Below are positions 15,139-22,311 of a DNA stretch of 24,563 nt, one piece after another (position 1 is the stretch's first letter; each line of letters starts with the position of its first letter). The position numbers and the translations under genes were made by a program. The notes under the pieces were generated by a model. It saw nothing but the letters and a program-made list of their open reading frames with translations. It ran no database searches and was not told the origin of the DNA. Source of the DNA: a virus; IMG/VR virus record IMGVR_UViG_3300030333_004311, positions 1 through 24,563 of that record, one strand, 5' to 3'.

Positions 15139-15236
15139 GTCAATGTATAGAATGTGAGAAACCTGTTCCTCAAAAAGAATTGATTGATGGGGATTTTTGT
15201 TTTGAGTGTTGGTATAAGGATGAGTGGAAGAGATGA
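15135..15236 (+). CDS. Zinc-ribbon microprotein lodged between the two polymerase genes, 33 aa
   Basis: GTG start in a GTGA overlap with the polymerase stop; its own stop overlaps the downstream polymerase start (ATGA). Two clean pairs, CIEC (residues 4-7) and CFEC (22-25), make a minimal zinc ribbon. It is like the microproteins of the first 5.5 kb and the one at 17006. The upstream junction (GAGGTGGCAGCGTGA) is of the same type as junctions in that train, which suggests a cassette insertion. It might help the two polymerase parts assemble, but no sequence feature shows this. Confidence 0.65.
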   Translation: MSQCIECEKPVPQKELIDGDFCFECWYKDEWKR

Positions 15237-16159
15237 AGGTAGTATATGCACACACTGATTCTTTGTACGTCCCTGTTCCCTCAATAGAGATGGCTCAAGA
15301 CATTCAGAAAGTATTGAATGAGCACATACAACAAAATGTATTTCCTAATATTATGGGATTAGAAGACCACCCAATGGATTTAGAATTCGAGAAATACTAT
15401 TCTGTATTAGGAGTAGGAGCAACAAGAAATAGAAATGCTGGTTACATTAATTGGAAAGATGGAGTATATCTTGCTGAACCTGAGTTCTTCGCTACAGGGT
15501 TCTCCGTCAAGAGAATAGCCGAATCCAAATTAGCGAAAGAGGTACAGAAGAAAACCTTAGAGATGTGGATTAATCAGAAAACAGAACAAGAGATTGTTAC
15601 CTTTGTTAAGAAAAAATATAATGATGTTCTTAAAGGTAGAATAGATAAATTAAACTTAGTTAAAAGAAGTAGAGTCAAAGAGAATAGATTGACTATAAAA
15701 TGTCGTTGTGGTAAGAAATACAATGTAGATTATGTTAGAAAATTATTGAGTATATTGCCTGATTCATTATGTGAAAAGGATACCTGCAATAGCAAATTAA
15801 TATCTTGCACTACTGTAGAAAACAAAAGACCCACATTTGGCGGAGGGTTTGCTGGAATGCTCTATTACAATGAGCACGTAAATCCTCAACAGAAATTAGA
15901 TGATTCGTTTTATCATATCAAATGTAAATTTAATCCGAATCAAAAACAGACCTTTACTAATTGGAATGGTAAAGAGAATAAAGCGGGATATATAGCCGTT
16001 AGAAATTTAGAAGAATTGGAACCCTTTGAACCAGATTGGGCCTTCTTAGCAGAGGCTGAGGTTCTCAAAAAGGTGAAGCCCATATTTGATGCAATGGAAT
16101 GGGACGCATCACAAATAAAAATAGATGAAAGTCAAACAAGTTTAGGAGATTGGTTTTAA
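15233..16159 (+). CDS. polB: Family B DNA polymerase, C-terminal part (motif C, thumb, PIP box), 308 aa
   Basis: Start taken as ATG 15233 in an ATGA overlap; GTG 15224 is an alternative. It begins directly with motif C, VVYAHTDSLYV, where the usual DTD is HTD: the catalytic Asp9 is kept but the first Asp is His7. Next come a KKRY-region equivalent (YYSVLGVGATRNRNAGY) and the thumb pattern TGFSVKRIAESKLAKEVQ. An unusual Cys cluster follows (Cys157, 159, 180, 185, 192). The C-terminus is QTSLGDWF, a canonical PCNA-binding PIP box. Together with the gene at 13459 this makes a complete polymerase of about 865 residues. Confidence 0.93.
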   Translation: MKVVYAHTDSLYVPVPSIEMAQDIQKVLNEHIQQNVFPNIMGLEDHPMDLEFEKYYSVLGVGATRNRNAGYINWKDGVYLAEPEFFATGFSVKRIAESKLAKEVQKKTLEMWINQKTEQEIVTFVKKKYNDVLKGRIDKLNLVKRSRVKENRLTIKCRCGKKYNVDYVRKLLSILPDSLCEKDTCNSKLISCTTVENKRPTFGGGFAGMLYYNEHVNPQQKLDDSFYHIKCKFNPNQKQTFTNWNGKENKAGYIAVRNLEELEPFEPDWAFLAEAEVLKKVKPIFDAMEWDASQIKIDESQTSLGDWF

Positions 16160-17004
16160 TGGAATACACGTATCAATGGAATCCCGAATGGGAAGAAGAC
16201 CCCTCAATGCCGCAATTAAAAGTAACAAAATCATCTTTGAATACTTTTGAGTTTTGTAGGAAGCAATATCAATTCAGTTATGTAGAGCGTATGAAGAGTG
16301 AGCCTAATGCTGCAATGGCAAGAGGTTCAGCCGTTCACGATTCCTATGAAAATTTTTACAATGAATTCAATCTAAAGAAAGCAGAGAATTTAGACCAAAG
16401 TAGTTTGTTCCAATATTGTATAGGTTTGTTTCCTATAGATGATTATGGAGAAGTTTACCAAACTATGGCTGCTTTTGAAACTGAAAGATTCATGGCGTCA
16501 AAGGTAGAGAAATCTCTGGATAGTTATCTACCAGTGGGCAACGAAGTAGCATGTAATGCTAAACTCTTAATCAAGAAAGATATCAATCCTAAGTTTGAAT
16601 TGAAGAGGGATTATACTGTTCATATACAAGGTATCATAGATAGAGTATTCATAGAAGGGGAAGGATATATTCCTGTAGAATTGAAGACTGGAGTATGGAA
16701 GGATAGAAAACAAACTCACATGCGAAACGAAATGGCCTTCTACAAGGTGCTAATGGATGCTGACCCTGATTGTAATTTTGACCCAATTACTCATTGGGCT
16801 TGGTACTATCCAGACTCAAATTATTTTCAGGTTGAGGAGGTCAAGAAAAGAAACCAAACTAACATCCCTAAGAGGATTGCTAAGTTAATTTACGCATATG
16901 AGCAGGGCATATTCCCCGCTTCCTACTTTCCAAATAAGTGTCAGCATTGTTCCTTTATTGGTATATGCGATTCAGCACAACAGGCGGAACTATGGGCGTG
17001 GTGA
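16159..17004 (+). CDS. Cas4/RecB-like PD-(D/E)XK nuclease with Fe-S cluster, 281 aa
   Basis: Start ATG 16159 shares one base with the polymerase stop (TAATG); the longer frame from 16150 uses TTG. The nuclease motifs are GSAVHDSYENF (His60), Asp161, the VELKTG core (Glu174, Lys176) and a NEMAFY motif near 190-195 that matches the QxxxY position with Glu in place of Gln. Cys33, then Cys261, Cys264 and Cys270 at the C-terminus, form the four-Cys 4Fe-4S set of Cas4 and AddB nucleases. There are no cas1, cas2 or CRISPR repeats nearby, so its role is probably DNA end resection for recombination or replication. Confidence 0.9.
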   Translation: MEYTYQWNPEWEEDPSMPQLKVTKSSLNTFEFCRKQYQFSYVERMKSEPNAAMARGSAVHDSYENFYNEFNLKKAENLDQSSLFQYCIGLFPIDDYGEVYQTMAAFETERFMASKVEKSLDSYLPVGNEVACNAKLLIKKDINPKFELKRDYTVHIQGIIDRVFIEGEGYIPVELKTGVWKDRKQTHMRNEMAFYKVLMDADPDCNFDPITHWAWYYPDSNYFQVEEVKKRNQTNIPKRIAKLIYAYEQGIFPASYFPNKCQHCSFIGICDSAQQAELWAW

Positions 17005-17005
17005 T

Positions 17006-17167
17006 TTGTCCTGCAAAAATTGTAGGAAGCCTCTTGGTCAGATAGAGAATAAAGATGAAAAATGCATCGAATGTGGGAGAGAGATAGTTCACTACAATAA
17101 AGAGTTGAATTTTTGGGATAAAATAAAAATTAAAATTAATACTTGGAGGAATAGAAATGAAGGATAG
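17006..17167 (+). CDS. Zinc-ribbon microprotein, 53 aa
   Basis: The only in-frame start near the nuclease stop is TTG 17006, so the start is uncertain. CKNC and CIEC, near residues 3-6 and 20-23, form a zinc ribbon similar to the one inside the polymerase locus. A basic amphipathic helix follows (WDKIKIKINTWRNRNE). It overlaps the next gene by 11 bases and carries its GGAGGAAT ribosome-binding site. Confidence 0.6.
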   Translation: MSCKNCRKPLGQIENKDEKCIECGREIVHYNKELNFWDKIKIKINTWRNRNEG

Positions 17168-17618
17168 AATATTAGAAAAAATAAATAATAAAAATTGGAA
17201 GTTTCATGAACTTTTAAAATTAAAAGATGCGGCAGAAAAGGTCGCTGAAGAATTATATCATGAATTAGAAGTAACAACTTTGTTAGATATAATATGGAAT
17301 AAGAAAGTTGGTAGTGGAACTTGGGGTTCTGCATTCAAGAAACATGTGATTGAAGAATTAGAAGATGAAGTTATGAAGGTATTCCAAGATAAATTTGAAT
17401 CAGCCACAGTTAATTTCGACGAAGAGGAAGCACCCACCATTATAGAGGAAGCACCCGAAAAGCCTGCGTCTTTAACTGAGAAATATAATAAAAGTGAAGA
17501 CCCAATGAAAGACCTCATTGAAGGGAAAGATGTTCTTGTTGAAGAAGAACCTACTCTTGAAGAAAAAGATGGCATGGTTAAGACTAGAGCGGGTAACGTG
17601 AAAGTAAAGAGGGTATAG
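17157..17618 (+). CDS. Hypothetical acidic protein, 153 aa
   Basis: ATG 17157 follows CTTGGAGGA. The first 85 residues are helical and mixed-charge (KLKDAAEKVAEELYHELE, then AFKKHVIEELEDEVMKVFQDKF). The rest is an acidic, Pro/Glu-rich, probably disordered tail with repeats of the type EEAPTIIEEAPEKPA, ending in a short basic strand. No catalytic or metal motif. It lies between the nuclease and primase genes; a scaffold or adaptor role is possible, and I do not recognise the family. Confidence 0.7.
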   Translation: MKDRILEKINNKNWKFHELLKLKDAAEKVAEELYHELEVTTLLDIIWNKKVGSGTWGSAFKKHVIEELEDEVMKVFQDKFESATVNFDEEEAPTIIEEAPEKPASLTEKYNKSEDPMKDLIEGKDVLVEEEPTLEEKDGMVKTRAGNVKVKRV

Positions 17619-17619
17619 A

Positions 17620-17775
17620 ATGGTATTTGATGAGATGCTAGAAGGACAAAAGAAACTAACAAAAACGATGGAAGAAATACATACCACATTAAGATTCAGT
17701 AATCGGATAATCATGATGGTGAATGTAGTTAATATTGCAACAATTATTGTGGTTGGTCTGGTGTTATTGAGATGA
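17620..17775 (+). CDS. Single-pass membrane microprotein, 51 aa
   Basis: ATG 17620, one base after the previous stop, with GAGGGTA as a weak ribosome-binding site. An amphipathic helix (residues 1-28) is followed by a hydrophobic helix from 29 to 50. The layout is that of a tail-anchored peptide. Overlaps the primase start by ATGA. Function unknown. Confidence 0.6.
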   Translation: MVFDEMLEGQKKLTKTMEEIHTTLRFSNRIIMMVNVVNIATIIVVGLVLLR

Positions 17776-18854
17776 AATTTCCAAGAGAAGTTTGGCCAAG
17801 TGCAAATAAGCAAACGAACTCTTTCGCCAGTAAAAGAAAATTAGTTCACAGTCAAAAAGAATTCAATGATTTTGTTAAACTATACACTGGCAAAATGAAT
17901 TGCTTTACTTCAGTATATGACTATGATGAGTACACTGAGAAGCAAGCAATTGTATCAACTGTAATTCTTGATAGGGTATTTTTGGATTTTGATGCTCATC
18001 ATGGTGATGTTAACCCTATTACTGGCGCTCAAATAATTAAACCAGAAGCGATTGGAAAATGCTTAGAAGATTTATTCTTAGTCTTAGACTACTTACATTC
18101 TAAAGATTACAAATATGATATGTCATTTTCAGGTAGAGGATTTCATGTATATGTTTACGGGGAACCAACAAAAGACATTCGTAGATTAACTGCTTTCTTT
18201 AATCAAGTAAAACAATACACTGTTAATGGGACTTTAGATAGTTCTGCTATTTCCAGTAGAAGATTAAGACGTATTCGCAACACTATGAATATGAAAGCGT
18301 CATATGGAGAAGGTTGCTATTATTGCATACCTTTGGATTATTCTGATTTAGAAAAGAAGACATTTATTGATGACTTACTAGATATGGCTAAGAAGCCTAA
18401 TTTTACATCTATTACTTACAGGGGAGATAAGTTAGTATCTTGGCCTGAAGTACCACCCATTGAGGAATCAGAAATAGAAGCAGAAGTAATCAATGTGGGA
18501 AATCTACCTATGCCCCCTTGTATGCATAGTGCGATAATGGTTGAGAATCCAACTGATGAAGCAAGAGCCTATCTTGTTAGTTGGTACAAAGACTTACTAT
18601 TATGGGCTGACCCCAATGTAGGATTTACAGATAGTAAGGCCACACCGAGTTTAGAGTCGAGAAATAAAATAACGAGTAAAATAGTAAAGGAGATTAAACA
18701 CTTACATGAAGAACATGAAGTTTGGTTAGACTTCAAAGAGAATGTCACTAAGTATAGAGTGAACTTCATTGTAGAAGGAAACTATAGTTTCCCTAATTGT
18801 GATAAACTAATATCTAATGGATATTGTATAGGAAAATGCTGGAGGATGAAATAA
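17772..18854 (+). CDS. Archaeo-eukaryotic primase, PriS core fused to PriL-type Fe-S domain, 360 aa
   Basis: Synthesises primers for viral replication. ATGA overlap start. The catalytic half shows the AEP motifs: VFLDFDAH (Asp72, Asp74), SFSGRGFHVYVYG (Ser/Gly-x-Gly-x-His, His125) and a third motif around LDSSAISSRRLRRIRNTMN (Asp156). The C-terminal part from about 245 has PPC (Cys250) and then Cys343, Cys352 and Cys356 in the order expected of the PriL 4Fe-4S domain. Cellular archaea encode the two subunits separately; here both are on one short chain and the rest of PriL is missing. The Fe-S assignment rests on the Cys pattern and flanking residues. Confidence 0.88.
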   Translation: MKFPREVWPSANKQTNSFASKRKLVHSQKEFNDFVKLYTGKMNCFTSVYDYDEYTEKQAIVSTVILDRVFLDFDAHHGDVNPITGAQIIKPEAIGKCLEDLFLVLDYLHSKDYKYDMSFSGRGFHVYVYGEPTKDIRRLTAFFNQVKQYTVNGTLDSSAISSRRLRRIRNTMNMKASYGEGCYYCIPLDYSDLEKKTFIDDLLDMAKKPNFTSITYRGDKLVSWPEVPPIEESEIEAEVINVGNLPMPPCMHSAIMVENPTDEARAYLVSWYKDLLLWADPNVGFTDSKATPSLESRNKITSKIVKEIKHLHEEHEVWLDFKENVTKYRVNFIVEGNYSFPNCDKLISNGYCIGKCWRMK

Positions 18855-18950
18855 ATGAAAGAAGGAAAACAAAGAACGCTATATGAATTTGGATTAAGAA
18901 TAAATGGACAAACAAGCCTACTTGACTTTGTATCGGAAGAAGAAGAATGA
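18855..18950 (+). CDS. Micropeptide with two PIP-box-like motifs, 31 aa
   Basis: ATG 18855 immediately follows the primase stop and follows GGAGGATG; its own stop overlaps the next start (ATGA). The peptide holds KQRTLYEFGL (Gln6, Leu9, Phe12) and GQTSLLDFVS (Gln19, Leu22, Phe25), then an acidic tail. Both follow the PCNA-binding Q-x-x-L-x-x-F pattern, and the second closely resembles the C-terminal PIP of the polymerase here (QTSLGDWF). It could crosslink or occupy two faces of the PCNA ring, or bring the nuclease encoded next to it to the clamp. Function inferred. Confidence 0.7.
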   Translation: MKEGKQRTLYEFGLRINGQTSLLDFVSEEEE

Positions 18951-19642
18951 CTCTGATAATAGATAGTAGAGAGTCATCTGATTTATCTGAAGAAGTTGAA
19001 GAAAAAGCAAAGAAGATGAATATCCCTGTAAAGAAACAATGGATAGAAGTAGGGGATTATGTAATTGGTAACGTATGTTTTGAGGCTAAATCTACTCATG
19101 ACTTTTTATCTTCAATAGTGAGTAAAAGGCTGTGGACTCAATTAGATAACATGGATAGATGTTATGAGAATAATATCGTAATTATCTACGGTAGTTTGCA
19201 GGAAGCACTCACATATACGAAGTATTCAGCCAAGTACAACAGTATGCCAAGACAAAGAAAAATACAACTACTAACCAATAATTTCTATGGTGGTATAGGT
19301 CGCATCATGCTTGATTCAGATACCAAACCCCTTTGGGTCAAAGATGCTTATGCAGCCGCTTCAATCATCTGTAGTGTTGCTAAGATGCAGCCTGTAGATA
19401 GACCACCAATTAAGCCTCATATTTTCAAGAGGCAGACTACTGATGACATCAGAATAAACATGTTAACGAGCATAAAAGGTGTTAGTGAAAAGAAAGCAAA
19501 GACACTTTTAAAACAATACGGGTCACTTATGGAAATAGGTGATTGCGATAAAAGAGAATTGTGTTCCTTAGAAGGGATAGGGGATACAACAGCAGACAGA
19601 ATATTATCTGTCTTTAATTCCGAAAAGGAGGTTAAACAATGA
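18947..19642 (+). CDS. XPF/ERCC4-type structure-specific nuclease with helix-hairpin-helix, 231 aa
   Basis: Cuts branched or flapped DNA. ATGA overlap start. The nuclease core has IIDSRES, VGDYVIG (Asp37), and then EAKSTHDF, where the signature ERK is EAK (Glu46, Lys48, Asp52 kept). R-x3-Q follows (Arg61, Gln65). Residues about 165-225 hold two helix-hairpin-helix units (SIKGVSEKKAKTLL and SLEGIGDTTADRIL) for DNA binding. There is no helicase part and, unlike crenarchaeal XPF, no PIP box at the C-terminus. It overlaps the helicase gene by ATGA. Likely removes flaps or resolves forks during viral replication. Confidence 0.9.
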   Translation: MTLIIDSRESSDLSEEVEEKAKKMNIPVKKQWIEVGDYVIGNVCFEAKSTHDFLSSIVSKRLWTQLDNMDRCYENNIVIIYGSLQEALTYTKYSAKYNSMPRQRKIQLLTNNFYGGIGRIMLDSDTKPLWVKDAYAAASIICSVAKMQPVDRPPIKPHIFKRQTTDDIRINMLTSIKGVSEKKAKTLLKQYGSLMEIGDCDKRELCSLEGIGDTTADRILSVFNSEKEVKQ

Positions 19643-21198
19643 ATTACGATGAAGAATATGGCCACGATGAAGAAACATTAGATGAAGAACAAGAATTAGT
19701 TCAAGAGGTTGATTTACCTGCTATTGTTAGGAATTGGGAAAAGGTGGCAACCTCTTATTCTAGATTGAACAATATACCAGCAATAATAGGGTTCTATTCT
19801 CTATTAGGAGATATGGTCAAAAATATGGTAGAGATACCTTTCGGTGAAACTACTAACGATACTAGAATTCATTTCTGTTGGATTCAAACTGCAAGGTCAG
19901 GAAAAACTACTCTTCTAACGTATGTTCTAACTCCAGTTGCTAAAGAAGTGTATAAAGAATTACAAGATGACCCGTATATTGATTCTGATGTCATTAACCT
20001 CACTGATTACAATACTTCTTCTTTGATAGGTAGTCATTTTGATAATCCAGATTTTAACGAGAATGCTGAAGAAATATTCAATCAAACGATGGAAGCCATA
20101 GATAATAATGAATTATTGAATATTGATGAAAGGATTCAACGTATTAATGAAGCCACCACAATAAGGGATAATTCTCAAGAAAGATATGTAATTCATTATG
20201 GACCTATCAACGGGGAAGGGATATGGTTTGCAGATGAATTTGAAGGAAGTGGAGTCTTCAAAGATAAAAATCATAAAGAAAATATAAACATTGTATTTCA
20301 AACTTTAATGAATAATTTCCATAGTGGGGCAAACGTTTACGAAAAAATATTGACGGGTAAACCAACTATAACTCTCGACTCTAAATATACAGTTATTGCC
20401 TGTACTTTTCCTCCAGAACATCTATACAAAACAGTAGCACAAAAGGGGATATTACAACGGTTTCTTCCTTATATTTGGGATGTACCTGATGACATTATTA
20501 CTGGTATGAGAAAAGATGTTATGAGTAAATTTGGAACAGTTTCAAAAAACCCCGGTCCTCCTTTACAGTTGAAAACAGGATTAATTAATTTATACAAGTT
20601 AACTAAAGAAAGATATGAAAAAGTAGGTAAAGACCCACTCCAAACCATAACTTACCATCCTACTGCTAAAGATGTAATGGATATGGAACATGATAATTTA
20701 TTGAGATATATTGACAACGTTAATCCTAAAATAAGGAAAGTAATCAGATTATTCGAAATGAATTTGATTGAATTCATTGGTAAATTAGCCGTCCTTAATT
20801 GCATCTCTATGTCAGCAGGTATTGCTAAGGAAAAGGAAAGATTCATTGTTCACGCTCAGAATGTAAGACAAGGTGCTTACATAGTGCGAAAATGCTACAT
20901 GGCTCTTGTAGATTGGTTAGAAACTGCTATCAAGATAGATAGAAGGACAATGATTACCAAGAGTAATTGGAAAGAATTCCAACAAGCATATGAGACCTCT
21001 AAGGAAAAAGCAAAGGGAACGGAAACTTTAGATGGAGGATATGTCTGGAAAAAATTAGTCTTAAATGAGGCGGGTAGGATATTACAGCAGGGTAAGGTCT
21101 GGATATACAAAAAATACAACGACCTGAGTGAGATGTTTGAAAGCCAAAAGAAAGGAAGATTAGTCTATATTAGACCTAAAACGGAGGAAGAAAAATGA
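19639..21198 (+). CDS. P-loop ATPase, candidate replicative helicase, 519 aa
   Basis: Acidic N-terminus (about 25 residues), helical region, then Walker A TARSGKTT (84-91) and Walker B GIWFADEFEG (194-203, Asp199 Glu200). About 75 residues on come YTVIACTFPPE (sensor-1-like) and KGILQRFLPYIWDV, which resembles the arginine-finger RF motif of MCM and of phage DUF3987-type helicases. A long helical C-terminus and a possible winged-helix end (KKLVLNEAGRILQQGKVWIYKKY) follow. No other replicative helicase is in the window and it follows the primase and nuclease, so fork unwinding is the best guess. Its family (MCM-like or DUF3987-like) is unsettled. Confidence 0.7.
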   Translation: MNYDEEYGHDEETLDEEQELVQEVDLPAIVRNWEKVATSYSRLNNIPAIIGFYSLLGDMVKNMVEIPFGETTNDTRIHFCWIQTARSGKTTLLTYVLTPVAKEVYKELQDDPYIDSDVINLTDYNTSSLIGSHFDNPDFNENAEEIFNQTMEAIDNNELLNIDERIQRINEATTIRDNSQERYVIHYGPINGEGIWFADEFEGSGVFKDKNHKENINIVFQTLMNNFHSGANVYEKILTGKPTITLDSKYTVIACTFPPEHLYKTVAQKGILQRFLPYIWDVPDDIITGMRKDVMSKFGTVSKNPGPPLQLKTGLINLYKLTKERYEKVGKDPLQTITYHPTAKDVMDMEHDNLLRYIDNVNPKIRKVIRLFEMNLIEFIGKLAVLNCISMSAGIAKEKERFIVHAQNVRQGAYIVRKCYMALVDWLETAIKIDRRTMITKSNWKEFQQAYETSKEKAKGTETLDGGYVWKKLVLNEAGRILQQGKVWIYKKYNDLSEMFESQKKGRLVYIRPKTEEEK

Positions 21199-21422
21199 AA
21201 GCAACTTGGGAAAATAAGTATGTGGTATTTGACGTGCAAGACGGACCTAAAACTATGATAGAAGCATTGAACACCGAAGGAGTGGATGGTTGGGAAGTAG
21301 CCTCTATTGTCAGTGTTGCAGGGAATAAATTATGCGCTTTTTTGAAGCGTGGAGATTACACCGTAGAGCCAACACCAGATGAAGAAAAGAAAGAAGAAGT
21401 ATTGGCACTATGGGGGAAATAA
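21195..21422 (+). CDS. DUF4177-like small protein, 75 aa
   Basis: ATGA overlap start after GGAGGAAG. The pattern W-x-KYVVFD, IEALNTEGVDGWEVASI and LCAFLKRG matches, as I remember it, the small DUF4177 fold (KVV...LN-x-GxEGWELV...FLKR), followed by an acidic tail ending VLALWGK. Function of that family is not established; here it sits between a helicase and an exonuclease. Confidence 0.7.
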   Translation: MKATWENKYVVFDVQDGPKTMIEALNTEGVDGWEVASIVSVAGNKLCAFLKRGDYTVEPTPDEEKKEEVLALWGK

Positions 21423-22022
21423 ATGTCAAATGTTATGGCAATTGATTTAGAAACTAAAAATCTATCATCAGATATAGGTGGGTGGGGAAACACCCACATG
21501 TTTCTTGTTTCCACAGTAACAACTTGGAATGGGAATACTGGAACCATTTATGTCGATGAGCCAGTGTCTGATTCTTTTGTTAAATCAGGGGTGCAAACAA
21601 AGCCCCTTAATGAATTAAAATTTGATTTAGATGAGCACTTCAAAAAGGGTGGACTTCTGTTAGGTCACAACATTGTGTCTTTTGATTTACCAGTTCTAAG
21701 AGATGCTATGGATATTTATTGTATCCGAAAATATATGTCTCAACAACAATACATTGACACAAGCCAATATCTCCTAAAGGAAAGGGGAGAAAGATACGCA
21801 CTGAATAATTTAGTTGACCACACATTAGGAAGGCAAAAAACGCTACACAGTATGGATGCTCCTCGATTATGGAAAGATGGAGACTACGATGCGGTAGTAG
21901 ACTATTGTTTAAAAGACTCACAATTAGTATATGATTTGTGGAAATATGGACAAAATGAAGGGACAGTAAAGGCTTTTAATATAGACCAAGAGGAGGAAAT
22001 AGAGATGGAGGTGAATTGGTGA
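21423..22022 (+). CDS. Stand-alone DnaQ/RNase H-like 3'-5' exonuclease, 199 aa
   Basis: The start ATG directly follows the previous stop. The three exonuclease motifs are in order: AIDLETKN (Asp8, Glu10), LGHNIVSFDLPVL (the N-x3-FD Exo II pattern) and YCLKDSQLVYDL (Tyr-x3-Asp Exo III). They resemble those of the family B polymerase exonuclease domain. The polymerase at 13459 already has its own proofreading motifs, so this enzyme probably acts elsewhere, for example in primer or end processing. The tail is acidic (DQEEEIEMEVNW). Confidence 0.85.
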   Translation: MSNVMAIDLETKNLSSDIGGWGNTHMFLVSTVTTWNGNTGTIYVDEPVSDSFVKSGVQTKPLNELKFDLDEHFKKGGLLLGHNIVSFDLPVLRDAMDIYCIRKYMSQQQYIDTSQYLLKERGERYALNNLVDHTLGRQKTLHSMDAPRLWKDGDYDAVVDYCLKDSQLVYDLWKYGQNEGTVKAFNIDQEEEIEMEVNW

Positions 22023-22177
22023 TGAGTACAGGAGAAGTCTTCGGATGGATTATGTTTATCATTTTCATTAGCATTTTATTCTTCGCCGCCTTCGGTAGTA
22101 CTTCTATTACAGAAGAAACTGTCGAGGATTACATCAGTAATCTGATGAAAGATGAAGATATAAACGTTAGAAGATAG
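22022..22177 (+). CDS. Single-pass membrane microprotein, 51 aa
   Basis: Shares one base with the previous stop (TGATG) after GGAGGTGAAT. Residues 6-25 form a Phe/Ile-rich membrane helix, followed by an acidic helical tail (ITEETVEDYISNLMKDED). No function assignable. Confidence 0.65.
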   Translation: MSTGEVFGWIMFIIFISILFFAAFGSTSITEETVEDYISNLMKDEDINVRR

Positions 22178-22179
22178 AT

Positions 22180-22311
22180 ATGGTTTTGAAAAAGAAATGT
22201 ATAGCGTGTGGAAAGTATAGCGTCCCAAGACGAATCAAAGGAGCCTACATAGGCTCAAATGATATCATCAAAATTTGGGAATGTCGGGTCTGTCTTCACT
22301 TGTGGAGATAG
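22180..22311 (+). CDS. Zinc-ribbon microprotein, 43 aa
   Basis: ATG 22180, two bases after the previous stop. It is basic (MVLKKKCIACGKY) with CIAC (7-10) and CRVC (35-38) pairs and aromatic residues around the second knuckle, as in a small zinc ribbon. Similar in kind to the microproteins near the window start. Confidence 0.6.
   Translation: MVLKKKCIACGKYSVPRRIKGAYIGSNDIIKIWECRVCLHLWR

Noticed and set aside
15100-15260. Split intein or frameshift as the cause of the divided polymerase
   Set aside because: Neither half carries intein splice residues or intein blocks at the break, and a complete separate gene lies between the halves, so a single-base frameshift does not explain it.
16159-17004. 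CRISPR adaptation module around the Cas4-like nuclease
   Set aside because: No cas1 or cas2 gene and no regularly spaced repeats exist in the window. Cas4-like nucleases are frequent in viruses without CRISPR.
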